Translations under genes and position numbers: made by a program | Shown: in pieces, positions 37,015-44,576 of the stretch | Numbering within the stretch: the first letter of the stretch is position 1 | Layout of the letters: every line of letters starts with the position of its first letter | NCBI RefSeq assembly: GCF_002135315.1 | Contig: NZ_NEGA01000013.1 | Location: forward strand, 1-64,000 | Length of the DNA stretch: 64,000 nucleotides | Direction: 5' to 3' | Source of the DNA: Acinetobacter sp. ANC 3903 | GTDB lineage: Bacteria > Pseudomonadota > Gammaproteobacteria > Pseudomonadales > Moraxellaceae | Notes under the pieces: generated by a model | The model's database searches: none | What the model was told of the DNA's origin: nothing | Seen by the model: the letters and a program-made list of their open reading frames with translations, nothing else

Positions 37015-38115
37015 TCAATTGTTGTTGTGAGTAACAAATTCAAGTGGGCTTAAAGTATCACCACATTTAAGTGTTAACGTCATCTTGTCCCCATTACCGC
37101 TTGGCAAAGAATATTCTTCTTTCAATGCGGAAAAAGCACCGCTATTTTCTTGAATTTTCCAATCCACAGTACTCCCCACACTTGGGTTAACTGCAAGTTT
37201 AATTGTAGTACCTTTAAAAACACCAGTTGATCCAGACATAGCTCCCCAAGTCTTAGTAACAAGAGGAATATCTGTTCCTTTAGATGTATCATATGTCAAC
37301 GTAATCTTTGCCAAAATATCGTTGGGACAATTAGGCGTTGGTGGTGGTGTTGGTGTTGTTGGCGTTGTTGGCGTTGTTGGCGTTGTTGGCGTTGTTGGCG
37401 TTGTTGGCGTTGTTGGCGTTGTTGGCGTTGTTGGCGTTGTTGGCGTTGTGCTTGGTGGATTGACAAGACTAGCCCCCCCTGTCGAAGCCAATTGAGTCAT
37501 TGCCCGAAGGTGAGACGTCGCAACAAAGTCAATAGTGGGCTGCTGAGCACTGCCATCGTTTATACTCATTTGGGTCAATACACTGGTTATCGTTCCCCAC
37601 ACGACATCAACAGCAGAATTGATTGCATCGCTAGAGTCTAAATACGGTTGATACGCTAAAGGGGTAGTACCAGTTCCATTTTGAATCCCATAAGCAACTT
37701 TTAATCCCGAGACATTTTTTGCTAACGTAACGGTTTGTATTGTTCCATCATTTAAAACAAGTTCACAAACAAGTTCATTGTCTGTATTTAGCTTAAATGT
37801 ATTTACAGAGGAATGATTTGACTCACCTAAACAATCCCTTTGTGAACTATCAAAATATACAATTAACTCATTATTATTTGCAGGGAATCCAAATGAAGTG
37901 GCTTGTCTTACTAATCGCGTAATCGTTGTCGAAGCAAAGCGAAAATTCTCTTGTGAACGGTCCATCACATCTTTTTCAAGGATAAGTTTCTGATTGGAAA
38001 ATAAGACTGTGAATGCACCCGCGGTAATAATTAAACCCACCGTTAAACCCACCATAAGTTCAATCAGAGAAACTCCCGCTTGAGAGTATCGCTGACTTGC
38101 TATTTTTCTTTTCAT
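37015..38115 (-). CDS. pilW: Type IV pilus minor pilin PilW-like with Thr-Thr-Pro repeat linker
   Basis: A 366-aa protein. The prepilin start GVSLIELMVGLTVGLIITAG has the cleavage-site Gly and Glu+5. The middle (residues 45-220) is the PilW domain. Then comes a run of ten TTP units (about 223-255), encoded by ten 9-base repeats, and a final globular part of about 105 residues (NDILAKITLTYDTSKGTD to FVTHNNN) that is not part of the usual PilW. So this looks like PilW plus an extra C-terminal domain on a Thr/Pro linker. It lies 14 bases after pilV. Confidence 0.85.
   Translation of the reverse strand: MKRKIASQRYSQAGVSLIELMVGLTVGLIITAGAFTVLFSNQKLILEKDVMDRSQENFRFASTTITRLVRQATSFGFPANNNELIVYFDSSQRDCLGESNHSSVNTFKLNTDNELVCELVLNDGTIQTVTLAKNVSGLKVAYGIQNGTGTTPLAYQPYLDSSDAINSAVDVVWGTITSVLTQMSINDGSAQQPTIDFVATSHLRAMTQLASTGGASLVNPPSTTPTTPTTPTTPTTPTTPTTPTTPTTPTTPTTPTPPPTPNCPNDILAKITLTYDTSKGTDIPLVTKTWGAMSGSTGVFKGTTIKLAVNPSVGSTVDWKIQENSGAFSALKEEYSLPSGNGDKMTLTLKCGDTLSPLEFVTHNNN
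37360..37449. repeat. Ten 9-bp tandem repeats in pilW
   Basis: Ten consecutive TGGCGTTGT units on the plus strand encode (TTP)10 in PilW. The unit is a multiple of three, so changes in copy number would alter linker length without breaking the frame. Confidence 0.93.
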
Positions 38116-38129
38116 ACGATGTTCCCCAA

Positions 38130-38633
38130 TTAAACTTCACATTTTGGTACTGAAAAATAATAGATAAAGCTTTCTTTATCTGCTGGGTTAGCTTCATACC
38201 ATTTCGCTTTTTTATTTTCCCATTCAATCGTTATTTTATAACGTCGTTTGGTTGCATCATCTATTTCAAGATTTCCAGACCAGCCATTCATACGGTTATG
38301 TAAAGCAATTTGCTCGGTAGTCAACCCACCAATAAAGTCACTTGTATTCCCCGTCACTTTCCAACGATTTTCCCATTGCGTTTTAATATTACCAACTTTT
38401 CCTGAGGCAGGTTGTCCTGTAGTACTGTCATCTAAAGAACAAACACTCGCCCACATCCTGTCAATCAAATCATTGGCTTGAATGCTTGCGATCGTGCGCT
38501 GTGTTGTAAGCGCGCTCTGCTGCACAGATTTTATGTGTAACACCCCAAGCCCCAATAGCACTCCTGCGGTGATAAACATCGCAATTAATGCTTCCAAAAG
38601 TGCAAAACCTTGTTGTGAGTTCATTTTATTCAT
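38130..38633 (-). CDS. pilV: Type IV pilus minor pilin PilV-like
   Basis: A 167-aa prepilin-like protein. MNKMNSQQGFALLEALIAMFITAGVLLGLGVLHIK has the prepilin peptidase site (G before FALLEA, Glu+5) and a 20-residue hydrophobic helix. The C-terminal part holds two Cys residues (ASVCSLDD and SVPKCEV), as in minor pilins with a disulfide. GGGGTG lies seven bases before the ATG. It starts three bases after the fimT stop. Confidence 0.85.
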   Translation of the reverse strand: MNKMNSQQGFALLEALIAMFITAGVLLGLGVLHIKSVQQSALTTQRTIASIQANDLIDRMWASVCSLDDSTTGQPASGKVGNIKTQWENRWKVTGNTSDFIGGLTTEQIALHNRMNGWSGNLEIDDATKRRYKITIEWENKKAKWYEANPADKESFIYYFSVPKCEV

Positions 38634-38636
38634 GAG

Positions 38637-39110
38637 TTAACACCCCGTTTTACTTTTGAACGCTCTACCAATGGCTTCTACACACACAGAATAGGTATTT
38701 GCATCTGGAATAGTGACTGTTATTTCATGTTCAGCAGTTGTTGATCCGAAGGTGTTAAAGGTTATTGTTTCAGGACCAGTAATAGAAAGTTGAGAACTGT
38801 CAAAAGTCAATTTCTGAATAGGAGTAGTTGAACCAGAATACTTGGCAATTAAACCCACAGACCAATTGGTTTTGTTTGCTGATAGACAACTTGAACCGTC
38901 AGAACTCCCACATACAGTCACTGTTTTACCTAGTCGAATAGCTTCTGTTCTCGATTGTTGTAGAAAACTCAAAATATCACCGCTACTCGTATTAACTTTA
39001 GTATTGTGGAGCATCTGACTTAGATTTGGTGCAGCCAAAGTGGCAATGATTGCCAAAATCGCAATCGTAACCATCAATTCAATCAGGGTAAATGCGCTTT
39101 GTCGTTTCAT
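38637..39110 (-). CDS. fimT: GspH/FimT-family minor pilin
   Basis: A 157-aa prepilin. MKRQSAFTLIELMVTIAILAIIATLAAPNLSQM is a textbook type III signal, and LHNTKVNTSSGDILSFLQQSRTEAIRLGKTVTVCG matches the GspH/FimT domain. The ATG at 39110 shares the ATGA junction with the pilE stop, a four-base overlap, and gives a short leader; the longer upstream frame lies inside pilE and is not used. The name fimU would also be acceptable. Confidence 0.85.
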   Translation of the reverse strand: MKRQSAFTLIELMVTIAILAIIATLAAPNLSQMLHNTKVNTSSGDILSFLQQSRTEAIRLGKTVTVCGSSDGSSCLSANKTNWSVGLIAKYSGSTTPIQKLTFDSSQLSITGPETITFNTFGSTTAEHEITVTIPDANTYSVCVEAIGRAFKSKTGC

Positions 39111-39529
39111 TTCCAGCACCCTGAAGTTGAGGGGGTTTTCACACCAGCTTCTGTTAGCGTAAGCGTACCGCACAATGTATCATTTTGTGCACTGGTTGGA
39201 GTTGCTGTAATGGTATAAGTCTGTGAGACATTCGCCATACTGACTGAAATAGTATAATAGGTAGATACATTACTAGGTGCTGTTAGGCTTGTTGGGATAG
39301 TTGAAGCAGCAGGGTAACTGAAGCTGGCATTGTATTTACTTTCTAAATATTGAGCCAAGCTAAGCATTGCTGCTTGTGCTTCTGTACGATGACTTGCCAC
39401 AATGTATTTCGTATAACTTGGGATTGCTATCGCTGCAAGAATAGCAATAATTGCAACAGTAATCATTAATTCGATAAGTGTAAAACCCGACTGCTTAGAA
39501 TGAGGAATGTTCTGTCTATTTATATACAT
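39107..39529 (-). CDS. pilE: PilE-like type IV minor pilin
   Basis: A 140-aa prepilin. The leader ends SKQSG, then FTLIELMITVAIIAILAAIAIPSYTKYI, the classic cleavage and assembly helix. The C-terminus TLCGTLTLTEAGVKTPSTSGCWK holds the two Cys of the D-loop, as in PilE and PilA-like minor pilins. It is the first gene of the operon. In Acinetobacter pilE usually ends the operon after pilY1, so its position here is unusual. Confidence 0.85.
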   Translation of the reverse strand: MYINRQNIPHSKQSGFTLIELMITVAIIAILAAIAIPSYTKYIVASHRTEAQAAMLSLAQYLESKYNASFSYPAASTIPTSLTAPSNVSTYYTISVSMANVSQTYTITATPTSAQNDTLCGTLTLTEAGVKTPSTSGCWK

Positions 39530-40115
39530 TTTATTAATCTCTTACAGTCTGTAACTATCTGTAAAAATACCATAAAACAATTAAGGTTGAATTTGTAGAA
39601 ATGCTCATTTTTTGTTTTACAAATAAAATTTTATTAATACTATTAATAATGATTATTATTTTAAATATTAAATAATTACTTATATTTAGCTTTCATAAAA
39701 TTTATTTAATCAATAATTTTATTATATTTTTCAATGGGATGAAAAAATTAAATAAAAAATATATAAATTATTTAGCTAAATAGTTTGCAAGTGTTTTTAT
39801 AACAAGATGTGTATAAGAGATTCGTTTTTATTGACTTTTATTTTCAGATATTAACAATAGCAAAAATGCTCAAAATAATAAATTTCACATTTTTTTTGAA
39901 AAAAAATCAACAAAAATTTACAATAAATTAAAAAAAGTATTTTTTGAAACAGTCTACTCTATGAATTAAATATTTGATCTATTTCTCAAATATAAAAAGT
40001 GACTCTTTCAAAGTCACTTTTAGTTAAGAATTTGGCTAGATGAGAAAATCACGTCTTATCGCAATTCAAATTGCTTTCACAACTTAAATGATCTTTCCAT
40101 CTATTTAAATTTTAT
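39530..40115. other. AT-rich intergenic region before the pilin operon
   Basis: About 585 very AT-rich bases. It should hold the promoter of pilE-pilX at its left end and the desaturase terminator (39994-40021) at its right end. No open frame or RNA gene was recognised. The long A/T tracts may bind H-NS-type proteins. Confidence 0.5.
39994..40021 (-). terminator. Terminator of the desaturase operon
   Basis: The arms AAAAGTGACT and AGTCACTTTT pair around CTTTCAA; on the minus strand T residues follow. It lies about 95 bases after the desaturase stop. Confidence 0.8.
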
Positions 40116-41210
40116 TTACTTCTTGAATGGAAAAGCATATTTAACAATACGTTTAAGCACACTGCCATACTGTTTAACCAAGCTGGCATTATTGTAATTT
40201 AAACCATATTTTTCACAAACTGCCTGAACTTTAGGCGCCATCTTGCGGTAACGGCGTGCCGGAATATCAGGATATAAGTGATGCTCAATTTGATGGCTTA
40301 AATGACCTGTCAAAATATGGAAGGCTTCCGAACCCGTCAGGTTAGATGAACCTCGGATCTGACGCATATACCAGTGACCACGGCTTTCATTTTCTAGCAC
40401 TGATTTCGGGAACACCTCTACATCTTTAGTGAAGTGACCACAGAAAATAATACTAAAGGTCCAGATATTGCGGATGCCATTAGCAACCAGGTTACCAGTA
40501 AATACAGGTAAAGCCGCAGGGCCTGCAATCAATGGGAAAAACACATAATCTTTAAACAATTGTTTGCCAATTTTCTCTTGCATTGGCTGCCATTCTTTTT
40601 TGGCTTGTTCTTTGCTTTTACGACCAAACCATACTTTACCCAATTCCAGGTTTTGAATGGCTACGCCCCATTGGAACAACAAGCAAAATGGAATGGCATA
40701 GATTGGTTGTAAAAGATAGCCTGGTTTCCAGCGCTGTTCCGGAAACAGGCGCAGCAAACCATAACCAATGTCATCATCCATACCTTTAATATTGGTATAG
40801 GTATGGTGCTTATAGTTATGGGTCTGACGCCAGTTATCTGCCGTGCCGACAATATCCCACTCATAACTTGGACCATGGAATTTTGGATCGTTCATCCAGT
40901 CATATTGACCATGCATGACATTATGGCCTAGCTCCATGTTTTCCATGATTTTAGCAAAGCCAAGTAAGCCAGTACCTAAAAACCAAGCTGGTGGGAACCA
41001 ACCTGCAAACAAACAGGCACGCCCTGCAATCGAAGCATAACGAACGGTTGAATAAACACGACGAATATATTTGGCATCTTTTTCGCCAATATCATCTAGC
41101 ACTTCTTGTTTAATTATATCCAATTCACGAGCCAAATCATCTAATTGAGATTGAGTGAGCTCACCATTTTTAGGATTTTTAAAATATTCTACTTTAACGG
41201 GCATATTCAT
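40116..41210 (-). CDS. Membrane fatty acid desaturase (DesB-like)
   Basis: A 364-aa membrane di-iron desaturase. Three His boxes are present: HNVMH (about residues 95-99), HNYKHH (about 131-136) and HQIEHH (about 310-315). Hydrophobic segments surround ACLFAGWFPPAWFLGTGLLG and LFKDYVFFPLIAGPAALPVF. It introduces a cis double bond into acyl chains, probably of acyl-CoA, as in P. aeruginosa DesB. The ferredoxin reductase 14 bases upstream would supply electrons, and the divergent TetR regulator completes the DesT-DesC-DesB arrangement. Confidence 0.9.
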   Translation of the reverse strand: MNMPVKVEYFKNPKNGELTQSQLDDLARELDIIKQEVLDDIGEKDAKYIRRVYSTVRYASIAGRACLFAGWFPPAWFLGTGLLGFAKIMENMELGHNVMHGQYDWMNDPKFHGPSYEWDIVGTADNWRQTHNYKHHTYTNIKGMDDDIGYGLLRLFPEQRWKPGYLLQPIYAIPFCLLFQWGVAIQNLELGKVWFGRKSKEQAKKEWQPMQEKIGKQLFKDYVFFPLIAGPAALPVFTGNLVANGIRNIWTFSIIFCGHFTKDVEVFPKSVLENESRGHWYMRQIRGSSNLTGSEAFHILTGHLSHQIEHHLYPDIPARRYRKMAPKVQAVCEKYGLNYNNASLVKQYGSVLKRIVKYAFPFKK

Positions 41211-41224
41211 GATTTTTAACTCAC

Positions 41225-42292
41225 TTATAAATCAATCACAAGATCTGACTGAGCTGAATTGACACATATTTTTAAGACATTACCGGGTTCTGAATTCTGA
41301 CTGCCATTCACCAGATTTTTGGTTGAACCTTCTACTTTATTACATACGCATTTATTACAGATGCCCATACGGCAACCATGAGTCGGTTTGATATTTTGCT
41401 GTTCCAGGCTGGTTAAAATGGACTGTCCTTTAGGAATGGCAACCACTTTTTTTGACTTCAACAAGGTTATATTGACAAAGCCAATATCAGAATTTTCAAC
41501 AGCACTCATGCTAAAAGCTTCACTTTTAAAACTCTGCGCATGGGCAAATAACTGTTCTGCCTGTGCGACAAATCCAGAAGGACCACAAGCATAAACCACA
41601 CTATTTTCAATATTTGTAACTAAAGCCACATGGTCTTGGTTTAGACGCACACCTGCATCTTCTTCTTGGGTATAAAAAACCTGAAATGAGAAATTAGGAT
41701 ATTGTTCAGCCAGTTTTTCAAAGCGTGTTTTAAATGCACAATCGGCATATTGTTTAACCCAATACAATAACTGGATCGGTGCTTGAGCCATTTGATCTGT
41801 CTTGGATAAGGCCTTGAGTAAACTCAGCATTGGCGTAATACCGCTACCTGCAGCAAGCAATACCATTGGCTGGGCCTGCGTAGGTAACAGCATATCGCCA
41901 TAAGGCTGGCCAAACTCAAGAATATCGCCTACTTGCGACTGTTCAACCAACCAAGAGCTGACTTTACCTTGATCTACTTTTTTAACTGTAAGCAAAACAT
42001 GCTGAGCATCAAGCTGAGTCAAACTATAGCTACGTTCATAGCGGATGCCATCAACTTCTACAAAGATCGGATGGTGCTGTCCTGCTTGCCCCATTTTAAA
42101 ATGACGGTTCACTTGAAGAGTCAAGCTTGCCATATTTTGAGCAGCATTTTCTTTTTGAACAATTTTCCCCAATGCCTGATTGACAGACCAAAGCGAATTA
42201 ATTTTTTGCAGCCAGAAATTAGCTGCGTGCTGATCAATAACGCTATCAGCAAGTGAACCCAAGGGAGATTTGGTTTTTTCTAAAACATGCAT
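41225..42292 (-). CDS. Ferredoxin-NAD(P)H reductase partner of the desaturase (DesC-like)
   Basis: A 355-aa protein that passes electrons from NADPH to the desaturase. The FAD-binding RYERSYSLTQ is at about residues 85-94, the NAD(P)-binding VLLAAGSGITPMLSLLKAL follows, and a C-terminal plant-type 2Fe-2S domain has THGCRMGICNKCVC plus a final KICVN Cys. I used the ATG at 42292; a GTG four codons earlier is possible. It lies directly upstream of the desaturase, with the regulator divergent. Confidence 0.88.
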   Translation of the reverse strand: MHVLEKTKSPLGSLADSVIDQHAANFWLQKINSLWSVNQALGKIVQKENAAQNMASLTLQVNRHFKMGQAGQHHPIFVEVDGIRYERSYSLTQLDAQHVLLTVKKVDQGKVSSWLVEQSQVGDILEFGQPYGDMLLPTQAQPMVLLAAGSGITPMLSLLKALSKTDQMAQAPIQLLYWVKQYADCAFKTRFEKLAEQYPNFSFQVFYTQEEDAGVRLNQDHVALVTNIENSVVYACGPSGFVAQAEQLFAHAQSFKSEAFSMSAVENSDIGFVNITLLKSKKVVAIPKGQSILTSLEQQNIKPTHGCRMGICNKCVCNKVEGSTKNLVNGSQNSEPGNVLKICVNSAQSDLVIDL

Positions 42293-42321
42293 AGTCAGTA
42301 CCACGCGATTGATTTTTAATT

Positions 42322-42345
42322 ATTATACACATGTATATATATTTG
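42322..42345 (-). promoter_or_regulatory. Desaturase operon -10 box and candidate DesT operator
   Basis: On the minus strand a TATAAT box (42327-42322) is preceded at once by an imperfect palindrome centred on ACATGT (within 42325-42336). The FabR/DesT family binds palindromes of this general shape, and the placement between -35 and -10 would suit repression. This is inferred from position only. Confidence 0.4.
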
Positions 42346-42373
42346 TATATATATTTAGATTGTTTCTATTCAT

Positions 42374-42402
42374 TTCCAAAGTTGCAAGGCAGCAGCTATA
42401 AT
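42374..42402 (+). promoter_or_regulatory. Candidate promoter of the DesT-like regulator
   Basis: TTCCAA (42374-42379), 17 bases, then TATAAT (42397-42402), about 30 bases before the ATG at 42432. Confidence 0.5.
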
Positions 42403-42431
42403 GTTTTCGTATCTCTAATCCTTTGAAAAAT

Positions 42432-43127
42432 ATGAATCAGTCTCCCATCAAAAAAAATGTAGATGCCGCAGTGAATAAACAAAATCTTGTTCATGAACCT
42501 GTAATCGTCCGTACTGTCGGTCGAAAAGCTACCATTACCAAAGAAGAACTGTTTCAAGCCACCCTGAATTTAATTGGACCACAAAAAAGTATTTCATCCT
42601 TAAGCCTACGCGAAGTTGCCCGTGAGGCAGGTATTGCTCCAAACAGTTTTTACAGACATTTCAGGGATATAGATGAACTTGCGATTGAGCTGATTGATCG
42701 CGCCGGAATTGTGTTACGTCAAATTTTGCACCAAGCACGCCTAAAAGCATCTAAGCAAAACAGCATTATTCGCAGTTCAGTAGAAGTTTTTATTGAACAG
42801 TTAGATGCAGATGAAGGAAATTTAAGTCTATTGTTGCGTGAAGCCTATACCGGCTCTGCGTCTTATAAATTAGCGGTTGAACGTCAGTTAAATTATTTCC
42901 AGCAAGAATTACAGGAAGATTTAATTCGTTTAGAACGTCTTAATAATAACAGGCTTTCTCACCCCGACATCGCTGCAAAAGCCATTACCCAGCTGGTATT
43001 TAATATGGGTGCAACGGTCATTGATATTTCCGCGGCTGAACGTAAAGAAATTGCCGAACAAACCATGATCATGATTCGTATGATTTTAGAAGGTGCGCGT
43101 CATCTGGATGAAGCGAAAATCCGGTAA
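42432..43127 (+). CDS. desT: TetR-family fatty acid regulator (DesT/FabR-like)
   Basis: A 231-aa regulator. The helix-turn-helix is SSLSLREVAREAGIAPNSFYRHFRDIDELA (about residues 55-85), nearly the same as in FabR and DesT. VLRQILHQARLK and SVEVFIEQL match the ligand domain of that family. DesT senses the ratio of saturated to unsaturated acyl-CoA and represses desCB in Pseudomonas. The divergent desaturase pair fits that role. An N-terminal extension of about 40 polar residues precedes the core. ATG at 42432; a TTG three codons earlier is less likely. Confidence 0.85.
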   Translation: MNQSPIKKNVDAAVNKQNLVHEPVIVRTVGRKATITKEELFQATLNLIGPQKSISSLSLREVAREAGIAPNSFYRHFRDIDELAIELIDRAGIVLRQILHQARLKASKQNSIIRSSVEVFIEQLDADEGNLSLLLREAYTGSASYKLAVERQLNYFQQELQEDLIRLERLNNNRLSHPDIAAKAITQLVFNMGATVIDISAAERKEIAEQTMIMIRMILEGARHLDEAKIR

Positions 43128-43169
43128 TTTATAATTTTATTGCTCGTGAAGAATACACATATGGATCCT

Positions 43170-44006
43170 TCACTTTGATTTAATATTTTGCTGTTCTGTA
43201 ATAAGTTTTTGAACAAATCGAGCCGTTGCTTCAGGTTTCTCTAAAGGAAACATATGCCCGCCTTCGACTACACTAAACTCAACACCATAAGTTTTTTTCA
43301 TCCCTTGGGGTAAGCCCTGTTGATAAAAATGGCTTTGCTCTGCTGTAATTAAATGTACAGGCACTTGCGGTGCTTTACGCGGCGTACGCCACCACCACGC
43401 AGGTACAGTTCTAAAAATATCTGCTTCAATGGCTTTAGGAATGCTTAAAGTCACGCCTCCTCTGCTTTGATCTTCTGTAATACCATGTGCAAAATAATCA
43501 TCAAAACACTGCTTATCAAAATTCTTGAACAGTCGGTTATTTCGCAAAGACATATAGGCTTCATCAAAACTGCGCCAATGATCGTTGCGTTTAAGCGTAA
43601 TCGCTGCAGGCGTGATTTTATCCACGGCTTTTAATTTAAGTTTTTGCATAGCTTCAAAAATAGCCGACTTGCTACCAATCACAAAAGGTGGATCCATAAT
43701 GATCAGTTGTGAAAACAAATCAGGGCGTTTATAGGCCGCCATTAACGTGACCAAGGAACCAAATGAGTGACCCAGCCCAATCACCTGCTGATCTGGAAAT
43801 TGCTGTTCAATGTCTGCAATCACCTGTTCGACCAGATACTGCCAGCTCATGGTCACTGGATATTGTGGATTCAGGCCAATCATCGGGATGGCTTTTAAAT
43901 TAAAATCGGCTTTGAAGCAATTAAAAAACTTTTGATAAGTGGCTGAAGGTATACCATTGGCATGGGTAAAATGAATCGCATTTTTCTTGAATAATCCATC
44001 TGTCAT
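43170..44006 (-). CDS. Alpha/beta-fold hydrolase
   Basis: A 278-aa single-domain hydrolase. The nucleophile elbow is IGLGHSFGSLVT (Ser at about 103), the oxyanion motif HANGIPSATYQKF lies near the N-terminus, and the terminal EGGHMFPLEKPE gives the catalytic His. The cap region is short and basic. The substrate is unknown; the HANG form is common among uncharacterised Acinetobacter and Pseudomonas hydrolases. Confidence 0.85.
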   Translation of the reverse strand: MTDGLFKKNAIHFTHANGIPSATYQKFFNCFKADFNLKAIPMIGLNPQYPVTMSWQYLVEQVIADIEQQFPDQQVIGLGHSFGSLVTLMAAYKRPDLFSQLIIMDPPFVIGSKSAIFEAMQKLKLKAVDKITPAAITLKRNDHWRSFDEAYMSLRNNRLFKNFDKQCFDDYFAHGITEDQSRGGVTLSIPKAIEADIFRTVPAWWWRTPRKAPQVPVHLITAEQSHFYQQGLPQGMKKTYGVEFSVVEGGHMFPLEKPEATARFVQKLITEQQNIKSK

Positions 44007-44165
44007 ACCCGTTGCTCTTGTTTAATTTGTGCCATTAATAATGCGATAGCTTAAGCAAAAGCGAACCTGGATGAAATCGCTAAATCTATGATTCCCTGAC
44101 TTGCAAGTCAGATAGCATTAAACCGCAGAATCATCCAGCACAAAAAATGATTGGATTACTGAAAT

Positions 44166-44432
44166 TTATTTTTTCGAAACCACCAGAAACTGATTGCCTA
44201 AAAAGGTTGCCCCACAGCTGGATTTATCCCCTGCAATGACTACTCCACGACCTTTAACCAGTGTGGATTGATTTGCAGCAATGGCTGACACCACAGTTTG
44301 ACATTGAGGACAATAATGTTTCATGCCATGCAAATGCACAGCGATTCCATTCATGACAAACGAAGGATCACATTCTGAAACTATACCGCCGTGTGAGGTT
44401 GTAGAACCCATGGTGACTAAAGACTGAGCCAT
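44166..44432 (-). CDS. PAAR-domain protein
   Basis: An 88-aa protein that fits the PAAR spike-tip fold: MGSTTSHGGIVSECDPSFVMNG, a CPQC pair, and KGRGVVIAGDKSSCGATFLGNQ. Zn-binding His and Cys residues are present. PAAR proteins cap the VgrG spike of the type VI secretion system, but no VgrG, effector or other T6SS gene is in the window, so it may serve a distant T6SS locus. Confidence 0.85.
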   Translation of the reverse strand: MAQSLVTMGSTTSHGGIVSECDPSFVMNGIAVHLHGMKHYCPQCQTVVSAIAANQSTLVKGRGVVIAGDKSSCGATFLGNQFLVVSKK

Positions 44433-44530
44433 TGTTATTCTTAATATGATTTATAATTATTCGCTCATTTTAGCATGAGATTTGTTCTGCTCTCCAGATA
44501 AACCAATCTTCGACCTACAGAAAATAGTAC

Positions 44531-44564
44531 CGATAAAAAAGCACCCGTAGGTGCTTTTTTATCG
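44531..44564 (-). terminator. Terminator of rapA
   Basis: The arms (44531-44545 and 44550-44564) pair perfectly over 15 bp around CGTA, with A/T-rich flanks, 13 bases after the rapA stop. Confidence 0.9.
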
Positions 44565-44576
44565 AAAAACTTTTGT

